64,000 nucleotides of DNA from UBA5603 sp964501315 (GCA_964501315.1 CAZCSO010000008.1:1-64000), one strand, 5' to 3'; shown: positions 16,970 to 26,646, numbered from the stretch's first letter. The notes: a model not told the origin generated them from the letters alone. Translations and numbers: made by a program.

Positions 16970-19551
16970 ACACAATGAATCCGAAATACGACCACGCATC
17001 GGTCGAAAAAGGCAAGTATGATTTTTGGGTAAAGGGCGGATTTTTTCAGGCCGGAGATAAAGAAAAACAACCTTTCACGATTGTGATTCCTCCCCCTAAT
17101 GTTACGGGTAAGTTGCATTTAGGTCATACGTGGGACAATACTTTGCAAGACATCATCATTCGCAGAAAACGGATGCAAGGTTACGATGCCCTTTATTTGC
17201 CAGGTATGGATCATGCTGGAATTGCCACACAAGCAAAAATTGATGCCTTATTAAAAAATCAAGGGATTAATCGGTATGAAATTGGCCGTGAATCCTATTT
17301 ACAACATGCCTGGAAATGGAAAAGCGATTACGCCGCATTCATCCGGAGTCAATGGGAATCGATGGGGCTTTCTTTGGATTATCGATTTGAGCGATTTACG
17401 TTGGACGAAGGCTTATCGGATGCCGTTCAAGAAGTATTTATCAAACTGTACAAAAAAGGCTATATCTATCGTGGCGAACGCATCATCAACTGGGACGTAG
17501 AAGCCAAAACGGCACTATCCAATATTGAAATAGAACACATGGAAATCGAAGGGGCTTTGTATCATATCACATACCCCTTTGTGGATAATCCTGCGTCCGG
17601 TTTGACGGTTGCGACCACTCGTCCTGAGACGATGTTTGGCGATGTCGCGCTCATGGTTCATCCCGATGATTCACGTTATCAATCGATTATTGGAAAAGAA
17701 GTATTAATTCCAACGACGTCTCGAACCATCAAAGTCATCGCCGACAGTTATGTTGATCAATCGTTTGGAACGGGTATCGTTAAAGTGACGCCAGCGCATG
17801 ATCCGAATGATTTTGAGGTCGGTCGTCGTCATCATTTGCCGATGCCATTGTGCATGAATGAAGACGGCACGATGAATGACCTTGCCGGTCGGTACGAATC
17901 GCTTGAACGCTTTGAATGTCGTCGTCAAGTCGTTAAAGACTTAGGTGAACTGAACTTATTGGTTAAAGTTGAAAAACATATCCACAGCGTTGGACACAGT
18001 GAACGGACCGGCGTTATTGCGGAACCCCGCTTGTCCAAACAATGGTTTGTAAAAATGGAAGATCTCGCGAAAAATGCGCTGGATCAACATTCTGTTGAAT
18101 TCGTTCCAGAACGGTTCTTAAAGACCTTTAATAACTGGATGGAAGGCATCGAAGATTGGTGTATATCCCGTCAACTTTGGTGGGGACATCGAATTCCTGT
18201 TTGGTATCGTGGCGAAGAAATTTATTGCGGAAAACAGGCTCCTGAGGGCGACGGATGGGTTCAAGACGAAGACGTATTGGATACGTGGTTCTCTTCGGCA
18301 TTATGGCCGTTTTCAACGCTTGGTTGGCCCCATGATACCGAAGCCTATCACCGCTATTTTCCAACCGATGTTTTGGTAACTGGATACGACATTATCTTCT
18401 TTTGGGTTGCGAGAATGATATTTCAAGCGATTGAATTTACAGGACAATCTCCCTTTAAACAATGCGTGATTCATGGATTAATCCGGGATGCACAAGGCCG
18501 AAAAATGTCGAAATCACTCGGTAATGGAATCGATCCTTTTGATGTTATCAACGAATACGGTGCGGATGCACTTCGTTACTTTATTTCAACCAATTCAAGC
18601 CCTGGACAAGATCTTCGTTATGAACAAGAAAAAGTTGAATCCAGTTGGAATTACATCAATAAACTGTGGAATATTTCCCGGTTCGTCCAAATGAACCTTT
18701 CCGATGAGACCGTCGAGTCGTTATCGCTTGACAATCATAATTTGAATGAAATCGATAAGTGGATTATTACCCGACTCAATGAGACGATTGTTTCGATGGA
18801 TCAATTCTACGATCGATTTGAATTTGGCGAAGCGGCAAAACTTCTTTATAACTTTACGTGGAATGATTTTGCTAGTTGGTACGTCGAAATGGCGAAATTG
18901 TCGTTAGAATCTCAATCGACAAAAGCGGTTTTGGTTCATGTACTAACCTCAATTATCCAATTGCTTCATCCCTTTATGCCGTTTGTTACCGAAGAAATTT
19001 ATCAATTGATTCCGCATCAATCGGCATCGATTTGCGTTTCGAAATGGCCAACCGTTGTCGAAGTTGAAAAGCCGAACACGGAAGCATTAGAAGTAGTGTT
19101 TGAAGTGATTCGTAAAGTAAGAACCGCACGCAACGATAACAACGTTCCATTGTCCAAACCCATCGATATCATTTTGGTGAGCGAATCAACGTCACTTCTT
19201 GAATATTTGATGTCTTATGATCGGTATTTGGATAAATTTTTGAATCCGAATCGGTTGGTTATCACCAACACTTACGAACCCCAAGAATTGACAATCAGCT
19301 TGATTTTACCGCAAGCGACCATCTATCTGCCCATGGGATCGTTCGTCGACGTCAAAGCTGAAATCGAACGGTTACAAAAAGAAATGTCTCGTTTGGAAAA
19401 TGAAATTGCCCGTTCTACCGCAATGTTATCAAATCCTAATTTCATTCAAAAAGCACCTGAGTCGAAAATTCAATTGGAAACTCAGAAAAAATTGGATTAT
19501 GAAGAGGCTTACCAACAAACCAAAGATCGAATCGAGGCCTTATCGAAATGA
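16966..19551 (+). CDS. valS: valyl-tRNA synthetase
   Basis: A class I synthetase for tRNA-Val, 861 residues, normal length. The HLGH motif is at 51-54 in PPPNVTGKLHLGHTWDN. The CP1 editing domain (about 190-340, TTRPETMFGDVA) removes mischarged Thr. GRKMSKSLGN carries K513-S517, followed by the anticodon-binding domain and a C-terminal coiled coil (about 800-861) typical of ValRS. It overlaps the Nudix gene by 4 bp and folC by 4 bp, so all three are translationally coupled and controlled by the T-box. Confidence 0.97.
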   Translation: MNTMNPKYDHASVEKGKYDFWVKGGFFQAGDKEKQPFTIVIPPPNVTGKLHLGHTWDNTLQDIIIRRKRMQGYDALYLPGMDHAGIATQAKIDALLKNQGINRYEIGRESYLQHAWKWKSDYAAFIRSQWESMGLSLDYRFERFTLDEGLSDAVQEVFIKLYKKGYIYRGERIINWDVEAKTALSNIEIEHMEIEGALYHITYPFVDNPASGLTVATTRPETMFGDVALMVHPDDSRYQSIIGKEVLIPTTSRTIKVIADSYVDQSFGTGIVKVTPAHDPNDFEVGRRHHLPMPLCMNEDGTMNDLAGRYESLERFECRRQVVKDLGELNLLVKVEKHIHSVGHSERTGVIAEPRLSKQWFVKMEDLAKNALDQHSVEFVPERFLKTFNNWMEGIEDWCISRQLWWGHRIPVWYRGEEIYCGKQAPEGDGWVQDEDVLDTWFSSALWPFSTLGWPHDTEAYHRYFPTDVLVTGYDIIFFWVARMIFQAIEFTGQSPFKQCVIHGLIRDAQGRKMSKSLGNGIDPFDVINEYGADALRYFISTNSSPGQDLRYEQEKVESSWNYINKLWNISRFVQMNLSDETVESLSLDNHNLNEIDKWIITRLNETIVSMDQFYDRFEFGEAAKLLYNFTWNDFASWYVEMAKLSLESQSTKAVLVHVLTSIIQLLHPFMPFVTEEIYQLIPHQSASICVSKWPTVVEVEKPNTEALEVVFEVIRKVRTARNDNNVPLSKPIDIILVSESTSLLEYLMSYDRYLDKFLNPNRLVITNTYEPQELTISLILPQATIYLPMGSFVDVKAEIERLQKEMSRLENEIARSTAMLSNPNFIQKAPESKIQLETQKKLDYEEAYQQTKDRIEALSK

Positions 19552-20840
19552 GTTTTTTTACAACCATCAACGAAGCCATCGAATGGATTGAACATTCGCA
19601 TCGTTTTGGTGAAAAATTAGATTTGTCGCGCATGACTATGGCTTGTGAACGCCTCGGACATCCCGAAAAGGCGTTCAAATCCATTCATGTTGCTGGAACA
19701 AATGGAAAAGGGTCAACCACAAACTTTATCAAGAATATCCTTTATGATGCTGGCTATAAGGTTGGGATCTACACGTCTCCTTATGTCGTCGTCTTTAACG
19801 AAAGAATCGGTATCAATCTCGATTTTATCAGTGATGAATCGATTCTTCACTATGCAAATCAACTAAAATCATTATGGGACAACGTTTACGAAGAAACCGG
19901 AGATTCAATCACATTCTTCGAAATCATTACGTTGATGGCATTTCTTTATTTTCGTGATCAAGCCGTCGATATTGCAGTGATTGAAGTAGGATTGGGGGGG
20001 CTGCTCGATGCGACGAACGTCATCGTTCCTGAAGTAGCGTTGATTACCAATATTTCCTATGATCATATGAAACAATTGGGTAATACGTTAGAGAGCATCG
20101 CACTCAATAAACTCGGTATTGTCAAACCCAACGTTCCCCTTATCACGACCGAAACGAATCCCGATTTAATGCCATTATTTAGAGAAATTTGCGAAAAAAA
20201 TAACGCACCTTTTTATCAAATCAATGCATCGGACATCACCGAAGTCAAGGTTGAAAACACAACACAGTTCATGTATCAAAACACGCGCTACGTTCTACAG
20301 TTAACGGGCCTTCATCAAATTAAAAATGCCACCTTAGCCATCATGGCAATTGAATTGTTGGTAAAAAGAAATCAAATTCAGATTCACGAGCGTAATATCT
20401 ATCAGGGATTGAAAATGACGACCTGGCCTGGACGGTTTGAGATTTTTAACGACAAGATTGTTTTGGATGGCGCACACAATGTGGGTGGAATCGAATCGCT
20501 TGAAACATCGTTAAAACTGATTTTCCCGAACCGAACCATCAAATGTCTCTTTTGCATGATGCATGATAAAGAGCACAACAAGATTATTCATGAATTGGAC
20601 GCGTTTGTTGATGAGTTTCATTTTACGCAAATTGATTATTACCGAGGTGCCAAAGCCAGCGAATTATACGATGAAAGTCATCATCAATGTAAATTTATCC
20701 ATGAAGACGCCCACCAAGCTTTTTTTGAGTTAGCTTCATCGCTTCAAAATAACGAGGTGTTGGTCGTGACTGGTTCGTTGTACTTCATTTCGGAAATTCG
20801 ACCCTTAGCCTTATCACTTAAAAATCCTGCTCAATCGTAG
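19548..20840 (+). CDS. folC: folylpolyglutamate/dihydrofolate synthase
   Basis: A 430-residue Mur-ligase-fold enzyme that adds glutamate to folates. The P-loop GTNGKGST is at 50-57, followed by YTSPYVV and the EVGLGGLLDATN motif with the metal-binding Glu; the C-terminal domain shows DGAHNVGG. valS-folC is a conserved gene pair in Bacillota. The ATG overlaps the valS stop by 4 bp. Its stop codon TAG lies within the downstream terminator hairpin. Confidence 0.95.
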   Translation: MSFFTTINEAIEWIEHSHRFGEKLDLSRMTMACERLGHPEKAFKSIHVAGTNGKGSTTNFIKNILYDAGYKVGIYTSPYVVVFNERIGINLDFISDESILHYANQLKSLWDNVYEETGDSITFFEIITLMAFLYFRDQAVDIAVIEVGLGGLLDATNVIVPEVALITNISYDHMKQLGNTLESIALNKLGIVKPNVPLITTETNPDLMPLFREICEKNNAPFYQINASDITEVKVENTTQFMYQNTRYVLQLTGLHQIKNATLAIMAIELLVKRNQIQIHERNIYQGLKMTTWPGRFEIFNDKIVLDGAHNVGGIESLETSLKLIFPNRTIKCLFCMMHDKEHNKIIHELDAFVDEFHFTQIDYYRGAKASELYDESHHQCKFIHEDAHQAFFELASSLQNNEVLVVTGSLYFISEIRPLALSLKNPAQS

Positions 20841-20853
20841 CAGGATTTTTTTT
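20820..20853 (+). terminator. intrinsic terminator overlapping the folC stop
   Basis: The perfect stem AAAATCCTGCT/AGCAGGATTTT (20821-20831/20839-20849) plus a T8 run includes the final codons and stop of folC. radC's ribosome site begins immediately after. Confidence 0.85.
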
Positions 20854-20865
20854 GAGGTGATGAGA

Positions 20866-21552
20866 TTGGATATTATTAAAGAAATGCCCATTCATGAGCG
20901 ACCACGTGAACGATTGGTCGAAGTCGGTGCAAAAAATTTGTTGGATTATGAGTTGTTAGCCATTCTATTAGGTACTGGGATCAAACAACTTGGGGTGATT
21001 GATGTTGCCAAGCAACTATTGCATGACATCGGAGGGTTATCCAAATTGGGCGATCTATCCGTAGAAGAATTAGCGAGCAACCGCGGAATCGGCGATGCCA
21101 AGGCGGTGATATTGTTGGCGAGTATTGAACTGGGAAAGCGCTCCTTATCACAATGGCGAGAAACCGTGAGAATTGCTTCAGCATGGGATGTCTATCAGTT
21201 GTTACAACACGATGCGAGAAACCTCAAACAAGAAGTTTTATGGGGGCTTTATCTCGATACAAAATCGCATTTAATATCGAAAAAAGAAATCTTTATGGGT
21301 GGATTAAATCAATCGATGGTTCATCCCCGAGAAATTTTTAAGTATGCGGTCAAATGTTCGGCTTTTCAAATCGTGTTGGTCCATAATCATCCTTCCGGAG
21401 ATCCAGCACCATCGTTTCAAGACATTGAAATGACAGAACGAATGGTTAGGGCGGGAGAAATGATGTCGATTCCCGTAGTCGATCATGTCATCATTGCTCA
21501 AGAGAAATACGCATCCGTTTTCGCTTATATGAAAAAGAAAAGCAGAGGTTAG
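20866..21552 (+). CDS. radC: RadC-family JAB/MPN metalloprotein
   Basis: About 228 residues. An N-terminal helix-hairpin-helix-like region (about 1-90, ending in NRGIGDAKA) precedes a C-terminal JAMM domain with E...VHNHPSGDP and a downstream Asp, the zinc-site pattern of this family. Despite the historical name, its biochemical role is unsettled. TTG 20866 is favoured because GAGGTGA (20854-20860) is 5 bp upstream; ATG 20860 and GTG 20857 lie in the ribosome site itself. The TAG stop falls in the loop of a bidirectional terminator shared with the convergent lipase gene. Confidence 0.9.
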   Translation: MDIIKEMPIHERPRERLVEVGAKNLLDYELLAILLGTGIKQLGVIDVAKQLLHDIGGLSKLGDLSVEELASNRGIGDAKAVILLASIELGKRSLSQWRETVRIASAWDVYQLLQHDARNLKQEVLWGLYLDTKSHLISKKEIFMGGLNQSMVHPREIFKYAVKCSAFQIVLVHNHPSGDPAPSFQDIEMTERMVRAGEMMSIPVVDHVIIAQEKYASVFAYMKKKSRG

Positions 21553-21561
21553 TCTGCTTTT
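21538..21561. terminator. bidirectional terminator between radC and the lipase gene
   Basis: The perfect stem AAAAGCAGA/TCTGCTTTT (21538-21546/21553-21561) has A and T runs on both flanks. The radC stop (21550-21552) lies in the loop, and the minus-strand stop (21560-21562) overlaps the other arm. Confidence 0.8.
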
Positions 21562-22483
21562 AAGATTCAAAGAAATTGAGGACGTCTCGATAGACTTTGC
21601 CATTATCGGTTTCATTGAGAACTTCGTGGCGGTCGTCTTCGTATAATTTTGTTTGGATGCGACGATAACCAAGTCGTTTGAAACGTTCGGAAAGCGCTAA
21701 GACGGCTTCACCATAATTGGAAAGTGGGTCGTTTTTGCCTGCGATAAAGAAGATAGGACAATCCAAATGACCCTGTTTGATGTGTTTGGATTGATCAATA
21801 TAGCGCATCCACTTAAACATATCGGCATTCGCAGATACCGTAAAGGGTTGTCCGCACATGGGACTTGATGCATAGTAGTTTTGAATCTCGACGTTTTTTG
21901 TCAACCATTCTTCTTTACGTTCCTTGATGATTCCATCTTTAAACATTTTGGCTGGGTTTGCATCAATAGCCATTTTTTGAATCATCGGTGAAACGTATTT
22001 AGGTCCTTTAAACAAACGAATGACATTACAAAGAGTACTGCCACCGATAACCACCATCGCAGGTGTTTGGGTTGTTCCTGAAATAACAGCTTTGTTATAG
22101 AAAGCCGGTTCTTTTAACAATAGGTAACGTGCGATAAACGATCCCATCGAATGGCCTAACAAATAAACCGGTAATTCTGGGAAGTTTTCAGTTATGTAGT
22201 TTTTTACCAACCAAACCGATTCTAACGCGATTTGATCGCCTTTTTTGTCCGCAAAGTGTACATAGTCATGCGTCGGAGTAGACAAACCATGACCTAGAAT
22301 ATCGCAACCAATGACATGGTAACCGTATTTATTTAAGAAATCGGCGAACACGCCATAGCGAGCAAAATGCTCACTTGCTCCGTGAACAATTTGAACGATG
22401 CCCTTTACCGGTGTGACTGAGGTGCTGTAAAGGTAAATATGAATGTCGTTATTTTGTGAATCTTTACAAATGATTTGTTCCAT
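21560..22483 (-). CDS. alpha/beta hydrolase, lysophospholipase/monoacylglycerol lipase type
   Basis: A 307-residue alpha/beta hydrolase. The nucleophile elbow is GHSMGS with S112, the acid is in FIAGKNDPLSN, and the base His is in DDRHEVLNE. The oxyanion HGASEH and the DILGHG segment are characteristic of the Hydrolase_4 (PldB/monoglyceride lipase) group, which acts on lysophospholipids or monoacylglycerols. ATG at 22483 follows AGGAGG (reverse strand 22489-22493); an upstream in-frame ATG lacks a ribosome site. No signal peptide is seen, so it is probably cytoplasmic or peripheral. It is divergent from glpK, and its product glycerol could feed GlpK, which is inference. Confidence 0.85.
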   Translation of the reverse strand: MEQIICKDSQNNDIHIYLYSTSVTPVKGIVQIVHGASEHFARYGVFADFLNKYGYHVIGCDILGHGLSTPTHDYVHFADKKGDQIALESVWLVKNYITENFPELPVYLLGHSMGSFIARYLLLKEPAFYNKAVISGTTQTPAMVVIGGSTLCNVIRLFKGPKYVSPMIQKMAIDANPAKMFKDGIIKERKEEWLTKNVEIQNYYASSPMCGQPFTVSANADMFKWMRYIDQSKHIKQGHLDCPIFFIAGKNDPLSNYGEAVLALSERFKRLGYRRIQTKLYEDDRHEVLNETDNGKVYRDVLNFFES

Positions 22484-22553
22484 AATGCCTCCTACCAACC
22501 ACAATTCTTTCTTTATTATATCATTCACTCTATAAAAATCCTATGGGTTTTGA

Positions 22554-22559
22554 TATAAT
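22554..22559 (+). promoter_or_regulatory. -10 box of glpK
   Basis: TATAAT lies 26 bp before the TTG start. No convincing -35 (position 22531 reads TATAAA). The ATG at 22543 would be upstream of this box and cannot be the real start. Confidence 0.5.
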
Positions 22560-22584
22560 AATAAATAATTGTGAGGTGTTATCT

Positions 22585-24075
22585 TTGGACAAATATATTT
22601 TGGCGATTGATCAAGGAACCACGTCGTCTCGAGCAATGTTGTTTAACAAACAAGGTCAGATTGTGTGTCAATCTCAACACGAATTCACTCAATATTTTCC
22701 TCAACCCGGCTATGTATTGCACGACCCAAATGAGATTTGGGCGTCGGTATCGATGTGTATCTCCGAATGTTTGATGAAAACCAAAGTATTGCCAACTCAG
22801 ATTGCTGGGATAGGGATTACCAATCAACGTGAAACTACCATTGTTTGGGATAAAAAAACAGGAAAACCGATTTATCAAGCCATCGTTTGGCAGAGCAAAC
22901 AAACGAACGATATTTGCGAAACGATGAAAGAAAAAGGATACGAGTCCGTCGTCCATCAAAAAACGGGATTGCTGATAGATCCGTATTTTTCCGCAACGAA
23001 AATTAAATGGATATTGGATAATGTCGAAAATGCACGTCTAAAAGCCAATCGACACGAACTATTGTTTGGCACTGTCGATAGTTGGATTGTTTGGAATTTA
23101 TCCAATGGCAAACTTCATATTACCGATTACTCTAATGCTTCGAGAACGATGTTATTCAATATTCATACCTTACAATGGGACGAAGAGTTGTTGAAGCTAT
23201 TCGATATTCCTGCATCAATGCTTCCCGAAGTAAAGCCTTCCTCGATGATTTACGGGATGACGTCCAAAAATGCATTCTTCAATGTTGAAGTTCCGATAGC
23301 TGGAATTGCAGGCGATCAACAAGCAGCTCTTTTCGGACAAACGTGTTTTCAAAAAGGTGATGTTAAGAACACCTATGGAACCGGATGTTTTATGTTGATG
23401 AACACGGGGAAAACACCGATTGCTTCCCAAAAAGGATTGTTGACAACCATTGCTTGGGGGATTAATGGAGAGATCACTTATGCTCTCGAAGGCTCTATTT
23501 TTGTTGCCGGATCAGCGGTTCAATGGCTAAGAGACGGCGTCAAATTAATTAAGACTTCAAAAGAATCCGAAACACATGCGAAAGCCGTTTCGTCGAGTTT
23601 AGGGGTCTATTTTATTCCCGCCTTTGTCGGTTTAGGAACCCCTTATTGGGAAAAGGATGTCAAGGGAGCCATCTTCGGTCTAACGAGAGGTACTACACGT
23701 GAGCATTTGATTCGAGCCACTTTAGAAGCCATAGCCTATCAAACGAAGGATGTCTTGAGCGTCATGGAAAGCGAATCTAAGATCAAACTGAACCGTTTGC
23801 GTGTCGATGGTGGTGCCTCAAACAATGATTTTTTGATGCAATTTCAAAGCGATATTCTCAATACGTACATCGATAAGCCCATTACCAGCGAATCCACGGC
23901 TATGGGGGCAAGTTTTCTAGCAGGGCTGGCCATCGGTTATTGGACAATATCCGATATCAAATCGATGTGGGGTATCGATAAAATCTATAAACCGTCGATG
24001 GATGAGTCAACTCGCAAAACTTTGTACGATGGTTGGAAGAAAGCTATATCATCGTGTATTTCATATAAATCATAA
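22585..24075 (+). CDS. glpK: glycerol kinase
   Basis: A FGGY-family kinase, 497 residues, that converts glycerol to glycerol 3-phosphate. The DQGTTSSR phosphate loop is near residues 8-15; TNQRETT and GTVDSW are substrate/hinge segments; the FGGY signatures (GLGTPYWEKDVKGAIFGLTRG and RVDGGASNNDF) are intact. TTG 22585 has GTGAGGTG 6 bp upstream. No glpF or glpD is adjacent. A His used for PTS activation in some Bacillota enzymes was not verified. Confidence 0.96.
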   Translation: MDKYILAIDQGTTSSRAMLFNKQGQIVCQSQHEFTQYFPQPGYVLHDPNEIWASVSMCISECLMKTKVLPTQIAGIGITNQRETTIVWDKKTGKPIYQAIVWQSKQTNDICETMKEKGYESVVHQKTGLLIDPYFSATKIKWILDNVENARLKANRHELLFGTVDSWIVWNLSNGKLHITDYSNASRTMLFNIHTLQWDEELLKLFDIPASMLPEVKPSSMIYGMTSKNAFFNVEVPIAGIAGDQQAALFGQTCFQKGDVKNTYGTGCFMLMNTGKTPIASQKGLLTTIAWGINGEITYALEGSIFVAGSAVQWLRDGVKLIKTSKESETHAKAVSSSLGVYFIPAFVGLGTPYWEKDVKGAIFGLTRGTTREHLIRATLEAIAYQTKDVLSVMESESKIKLNRLRVDGGASNNDFLMQFQSDILNTYIDKPITSESTAMGASFLAGLAIGYWTISDIKSMWGIDKIYKPSMDESTRKTLYDGWKKAISSCISYKS

Positions 24076-24105
24076 AAAAACCCTATAAAATACACATACA
24101 TCGTG

Positions 24106-24111
24106 TATAAT
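24106..24111 (+). promoter_or_regulatory. -10 box of lemA
   Basis: TATAAT follows the glpK stop, and the AAGGAGG site of lemA comes 23 bp later. The -35 is weak (CTATAA at 24083). Confidence 0.45.
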
Positions 24112-24144
24112 GAATGAGAAGATTATTTTCAAGGAGGATTTTAC

Positions 24145-24717
24145 ATGGTATTTTTATCAACGGGACTTACAGTATTTGTTTTAATTTTAGCCTTTATTTT
24201 GATCATCGTATTTTGGTATATTGGCACGATGAATACAATTCGTCAATTGGCACTCAAAGTCAAAGAAGGCGAATCAGGTATTGATGTTGCCTTGACAAAA
24301 CGTTACGATATGTTGACGAAACTGCTTGAATCGACCAAAGCCTATGCAAAACATGAATCGGAAACGCTTGCTGCAATCGTAAAATGGCGTAAAGGGATTC
24401 CAAACGACGCTTCACTAGAAGATAAAGAAGAATTCACGCAACAATTAAATAGCGTTGCCAAAGGCATTGGTGTAGTTGTGGAAAACTACCCAGATTTAAA
24501 AGCTAATACTGTATTTAAGGAATTACAAGCGGCTGTCGTTAATACCGAAGAGCATCTTCAAGCAGCTCGCCGTCTGTATAATGCTAACGTGACTCGGTAC
24601 AACCATGTCATTGTTTCATTTCCTCAGTCCTTGGTTGCAAATGCAATACATGCTAGTCAACTCCCTTATTTTGAAGCCGAAGAAAAAAAGACAAGCGACG
24701 TAGAATTTAAGTTTTAA
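24145..24717 (+). CDS. lemA: LemA-family membrane protein
   Basis: 190 residues: one N-terminal membrane helix (about 6-28) and a helical-bundle domain (about 30-180). The LemA hallmarks are the YNxxR-like RRLYNANVTRYNHVIVSFPQ segment and the KRYDML-x2-L helix. In many bacteria it is membrane-anchored with the bundle facing outward; its function is unknown. It is a single-gene unit with a strong terminator whose stem starts at the stop codon. Confidence 0.9.
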   Translation: MVFLSTGLTVFVLILAFILIIVFWYIGTMNTIRQLALKVKEGESGIDVALTKRYDMLTKLLESTKAYAKHESETLAAIVKWRKGIPNDASLEDKEEFTQQLNSVAKGIGVVVENYPDLKANTVFKELQAAVVNTEEHLQAARRLYNANVTRYNHVIVSFPQSLVANAIHASQLPYFEAEEKKTSDVEFKF

Positions 24718-24740
24718 AAGTCCGATAATCGGACTTTTTT
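24716..24740 (+). terminator. intrinsic terminator of lemA
   Basis: The perfect stem AAAAGTCCGA/TCGGACTTTT (24716-24725/24729-24738) has a 3-nt loop and T run and overlaps the lemA stop. Confidence 0.85.
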
Positions 24741-24895
24741 ATTTATCATCGGGTAAGAACAGATTTTTTCATGGTTATCACGAATTAAAACAGCCCTGAT
24801 TTGCGAAATTGACCTTCATTCAATCACTATAAGTGAAATATGACGATTTTTTATGAAATGACGCTTAGTCTATACTATAGAAAAGGAGTGATTTC

Positions 24896-25225
24896 ATGTT
24901 AAATCAAGTTATATTGGTGGGACGATTGACCCATGACCCGGAACTTCGTAAGCTCGAAGATGGAAAATCAGTGACGACCATACGACTAGCAGTTCAACGC
25001 CCGTTTAAAAGCGGAGAGACCAACGAATACGAAACCGATTTTTTTAGTTGTACGTTATGGAGTGGTATCGCAGAGGCAACCGTAGACTATTGCAAAAAGG
25101 GATCCATTATTGGTATTAAGGCCAGATTAGCTCAAAAAGAGCTGATACTGGAAAATCAAAAACGCTTTTCATACCCAGAAATCATTGTTGAAAGAATTTC
25201 ATTTATTAGTAATGATAAAGAATAA
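24896..25225 (+). CDS. ssbB: short single-stranded DNA-binding protein (SsbB-like)
   Basis: A 109-residue OB-fold SSB (MLNQVILVGRLTHDPELR opening, FFSCTLW, ERISFIS). It ends right after the OB fold and lacks the Gly/Gln-rich linker and the acidic DDDIPF-type tail used to recruit partners. That matches accessory SSBs such as B. subtilis SsbB (YwpH), which works in transformation, rather than the replicative SsbA. It is a single gene with AAGGAGTG before the ATG and a terminator after it. A main SSB is expected elsewhere in the genome. Confidence 0.85.
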   Translation: MLNQVILVGRLTHDPELRKLEDGKSVTTIRLAVQRPFKSGETNEYETDFFSCTLWSGIAEATVDYCKKGSIIGIKARLAQKELILENQKRFSYPEIIVERISFISNDKE

Positions 25226-25249
25226 GATACGGTAAATCGTATCTTTTTC
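25224..25249 (+). terminator. intrinsic terminator of the short ssb
   Basis: Stem AAGATACG/CGTATCTT (25224-25231/25238-25245) with a T run, overlapping the stop codon. Confidence 0.75.
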
Positions 25250-25251
25250 TT

Positions 25252-25278
25252 TTGAAAAAGACGTAACAATGATATAAT
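25252..25278 (+). promoter_or_regulatory. probable promoter of thyA-dfrA-plsC
   Basis: TTGAAA (25252-25257) and TATAAT (25273-25278) are only 15 bp apart. The -10 is good; the short spacer makes the -35 uncertain. Confidence 0.45.
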
Positions 25279-25296
25279 CATCTTTAGGTGATAGAG

Positions 25297-26175
25297 ATGA
25301 AACAGTATTTGGATTTCTTAAAGACAATTCGTGATCATGGAACTCAAAAGGATGATCGCACCCAAACCGGAACGACCTCCTATTTTGGATATCAAATGCG
25401 TTTTAATTTACAGGATGGTTTCCCATTATTGACGACAAAAAAGATGCATTTGAAGTCGATTATCCATGAATTGCTATGGTTTGTTAAGGGAGATACGAAC
25501 CTTCAATACCTGGTTAACAACGACGTTCGGATATGGAATGAATGGCCGTATGTTCGATATACGCAATCACCTGAGTATCAAAACGAAACCATGGATGAGT
25601 ACATTATCAAAATTAAAAACGATCCTCTTTTTGCGCAAAAATATGGTGATTTGGGACCAGTCTATGGACATCAATGGCGTCATTTTGAAGGAAAAAAACG
25701 CACCATTGACCAATTGCAATGGGTCATTGATGAAATCAAACGCAATCCGACGAGTCGGAGACTAATTGTAAGTGCATGGAATCCTGCTGATATTGATGAT
25801 ATGGCGCTTCCTCCTTGTCATTTGTTGTTTCAGTTCTATGTTTCGAATAATCGTCTCTCCTGTCAATTGTATCAACGCAGTGCCGATGCCTTTTTGGGTG
25901 TTCCCTTTAATATCGCTTCGTATGCTTTATTGACGATGATGGTTGCTAAAATAACGAATCTCGAATTAGGAGAGTTCGTGCATACGTTTGGTGATGCGCA
26001 TATTTACCACAATCATCGAGATCAAATCGAATTACAACTTTCTCGTGATCCTTTGCCACTACCCACTATGCTAATCCATGGTAACCAGAAAAACATGGAA
26101 GATTTTTGTTATGAAGACTTTGAATTAGTTCATTATCAATGCCATCCAGCCATTAAAGGAAAGGTGGCAGTATAA
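25297..26175 (+). CDS. thyA: thymidylate synthase ThyA
   Basis: A folate-dependent thymidylate synthase of 292 residues. It methylates dUMP to dTMP using methylene-THF. The catalytic Cys is C174 in PPCHLLFQF; the DRTQTGT opening, the ARG-dyad segment PTSRR and the HIYHNH segment are conserved. ATG 25297 has AGGTGAT 5 bp upstream; GTG 25288 is inside that site. It overlaps dfrA by 1 bp (TAATG). The thyA-dfrA pair regenerates THF from the DHF made by ThyA. Confidence 0.97.
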   Translation: MKQYLDFLKTIRDHGTQKDDRTQTGTTSYFGYQMRFNLQDGFPLLTTKKMHLKSIIHELLWFVKGDTNLQYLVNNDVRIWNEWPYVRYTQSPEYQNETMDEYIIKIKNDPLFAQKYGDLGPVYGHQWRHFEGKKRTIDQLQWVIDEIKRNPTSRRLIVSAWNPADIDDMALPPCHLLFQFYVSNNRLSCQLYQRSADAFLGVPFNIASYALLTMMVAKITNLELGEFVHTFGDAHIYHNHRDQIELQLSRDPLPLPTMLIHGNQKNMEDFCYEDFELVHYQCHPAIKGKVAV

Positions 26176-26645
26176 TGGTATCACTGATATGGGCTTGGGA
26201 TTTGCACAAACTTATTGGTAAAAACAACGAATTACCGTGGTATTATCCCCAAGATTTGGCTTATTTTAAGTCGATAACGCGTGGCAAAACCGTCATTATG
26301 GGACGATCGACCTATGATTCAATCCTTCAGCGAAATAAACAACCCCTTCCGAATCGACTAAATGTGGTATTGACTCATCGAACAATCTTGGAACCGGGTG
26401 TTATCGCTATCTCTGATCTCAAAAAATACATAAATGAACATACTGATGAAAATATCTTTGTTATTGGAGGAAAACACGTTTTTGAACAAGCGTTTCCGTA
26501 CGCTGATCGTCTTTACATCACCGAGATTAACCGTGTGTATGAAGGCGATGTCTATCTTGACAATCTGACTCTAGAAAACTTCTCCTTAGTATCGTCTAAG
26601 GGCGAAAACGAATTACGCTTTTTGGTTTACGAAAGGAATTGCTAA
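26175..26645 (+). CDS. dfrA: dihydrofolate reductase
   Basis: 156 residues, NADPH-dependent DHF reductase. The IGKNNELPW loop, the catalytic Asp in YPQDLAYFK, and the MGRSTYDS and FVIGGKHVFEQA cofactor-binding segments are in place. The opening VSLIWAWD has Trp where Ala/Phe and Met are more usual next to the folate pocket, which could affect antifolate binding. It is coupled to thyA (TAATG) and followed 1 bp later by plsC. Confidence 0.94.
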   Translation: MVSLIWAWDLHKLIGKNNELPWYYPQDLAYFKSITRGKTVIMGRSTYDSILQRNKQPLPNRLNVVLTHRTILEPGVIAISDLKKYINEHTDENIFVIGGKHVFEQAFPYADRLYITEINRVYEGDVYLDNLTLENFSLVSSKGENELRFLVYERNC

Positions 26646-26646
26646 T

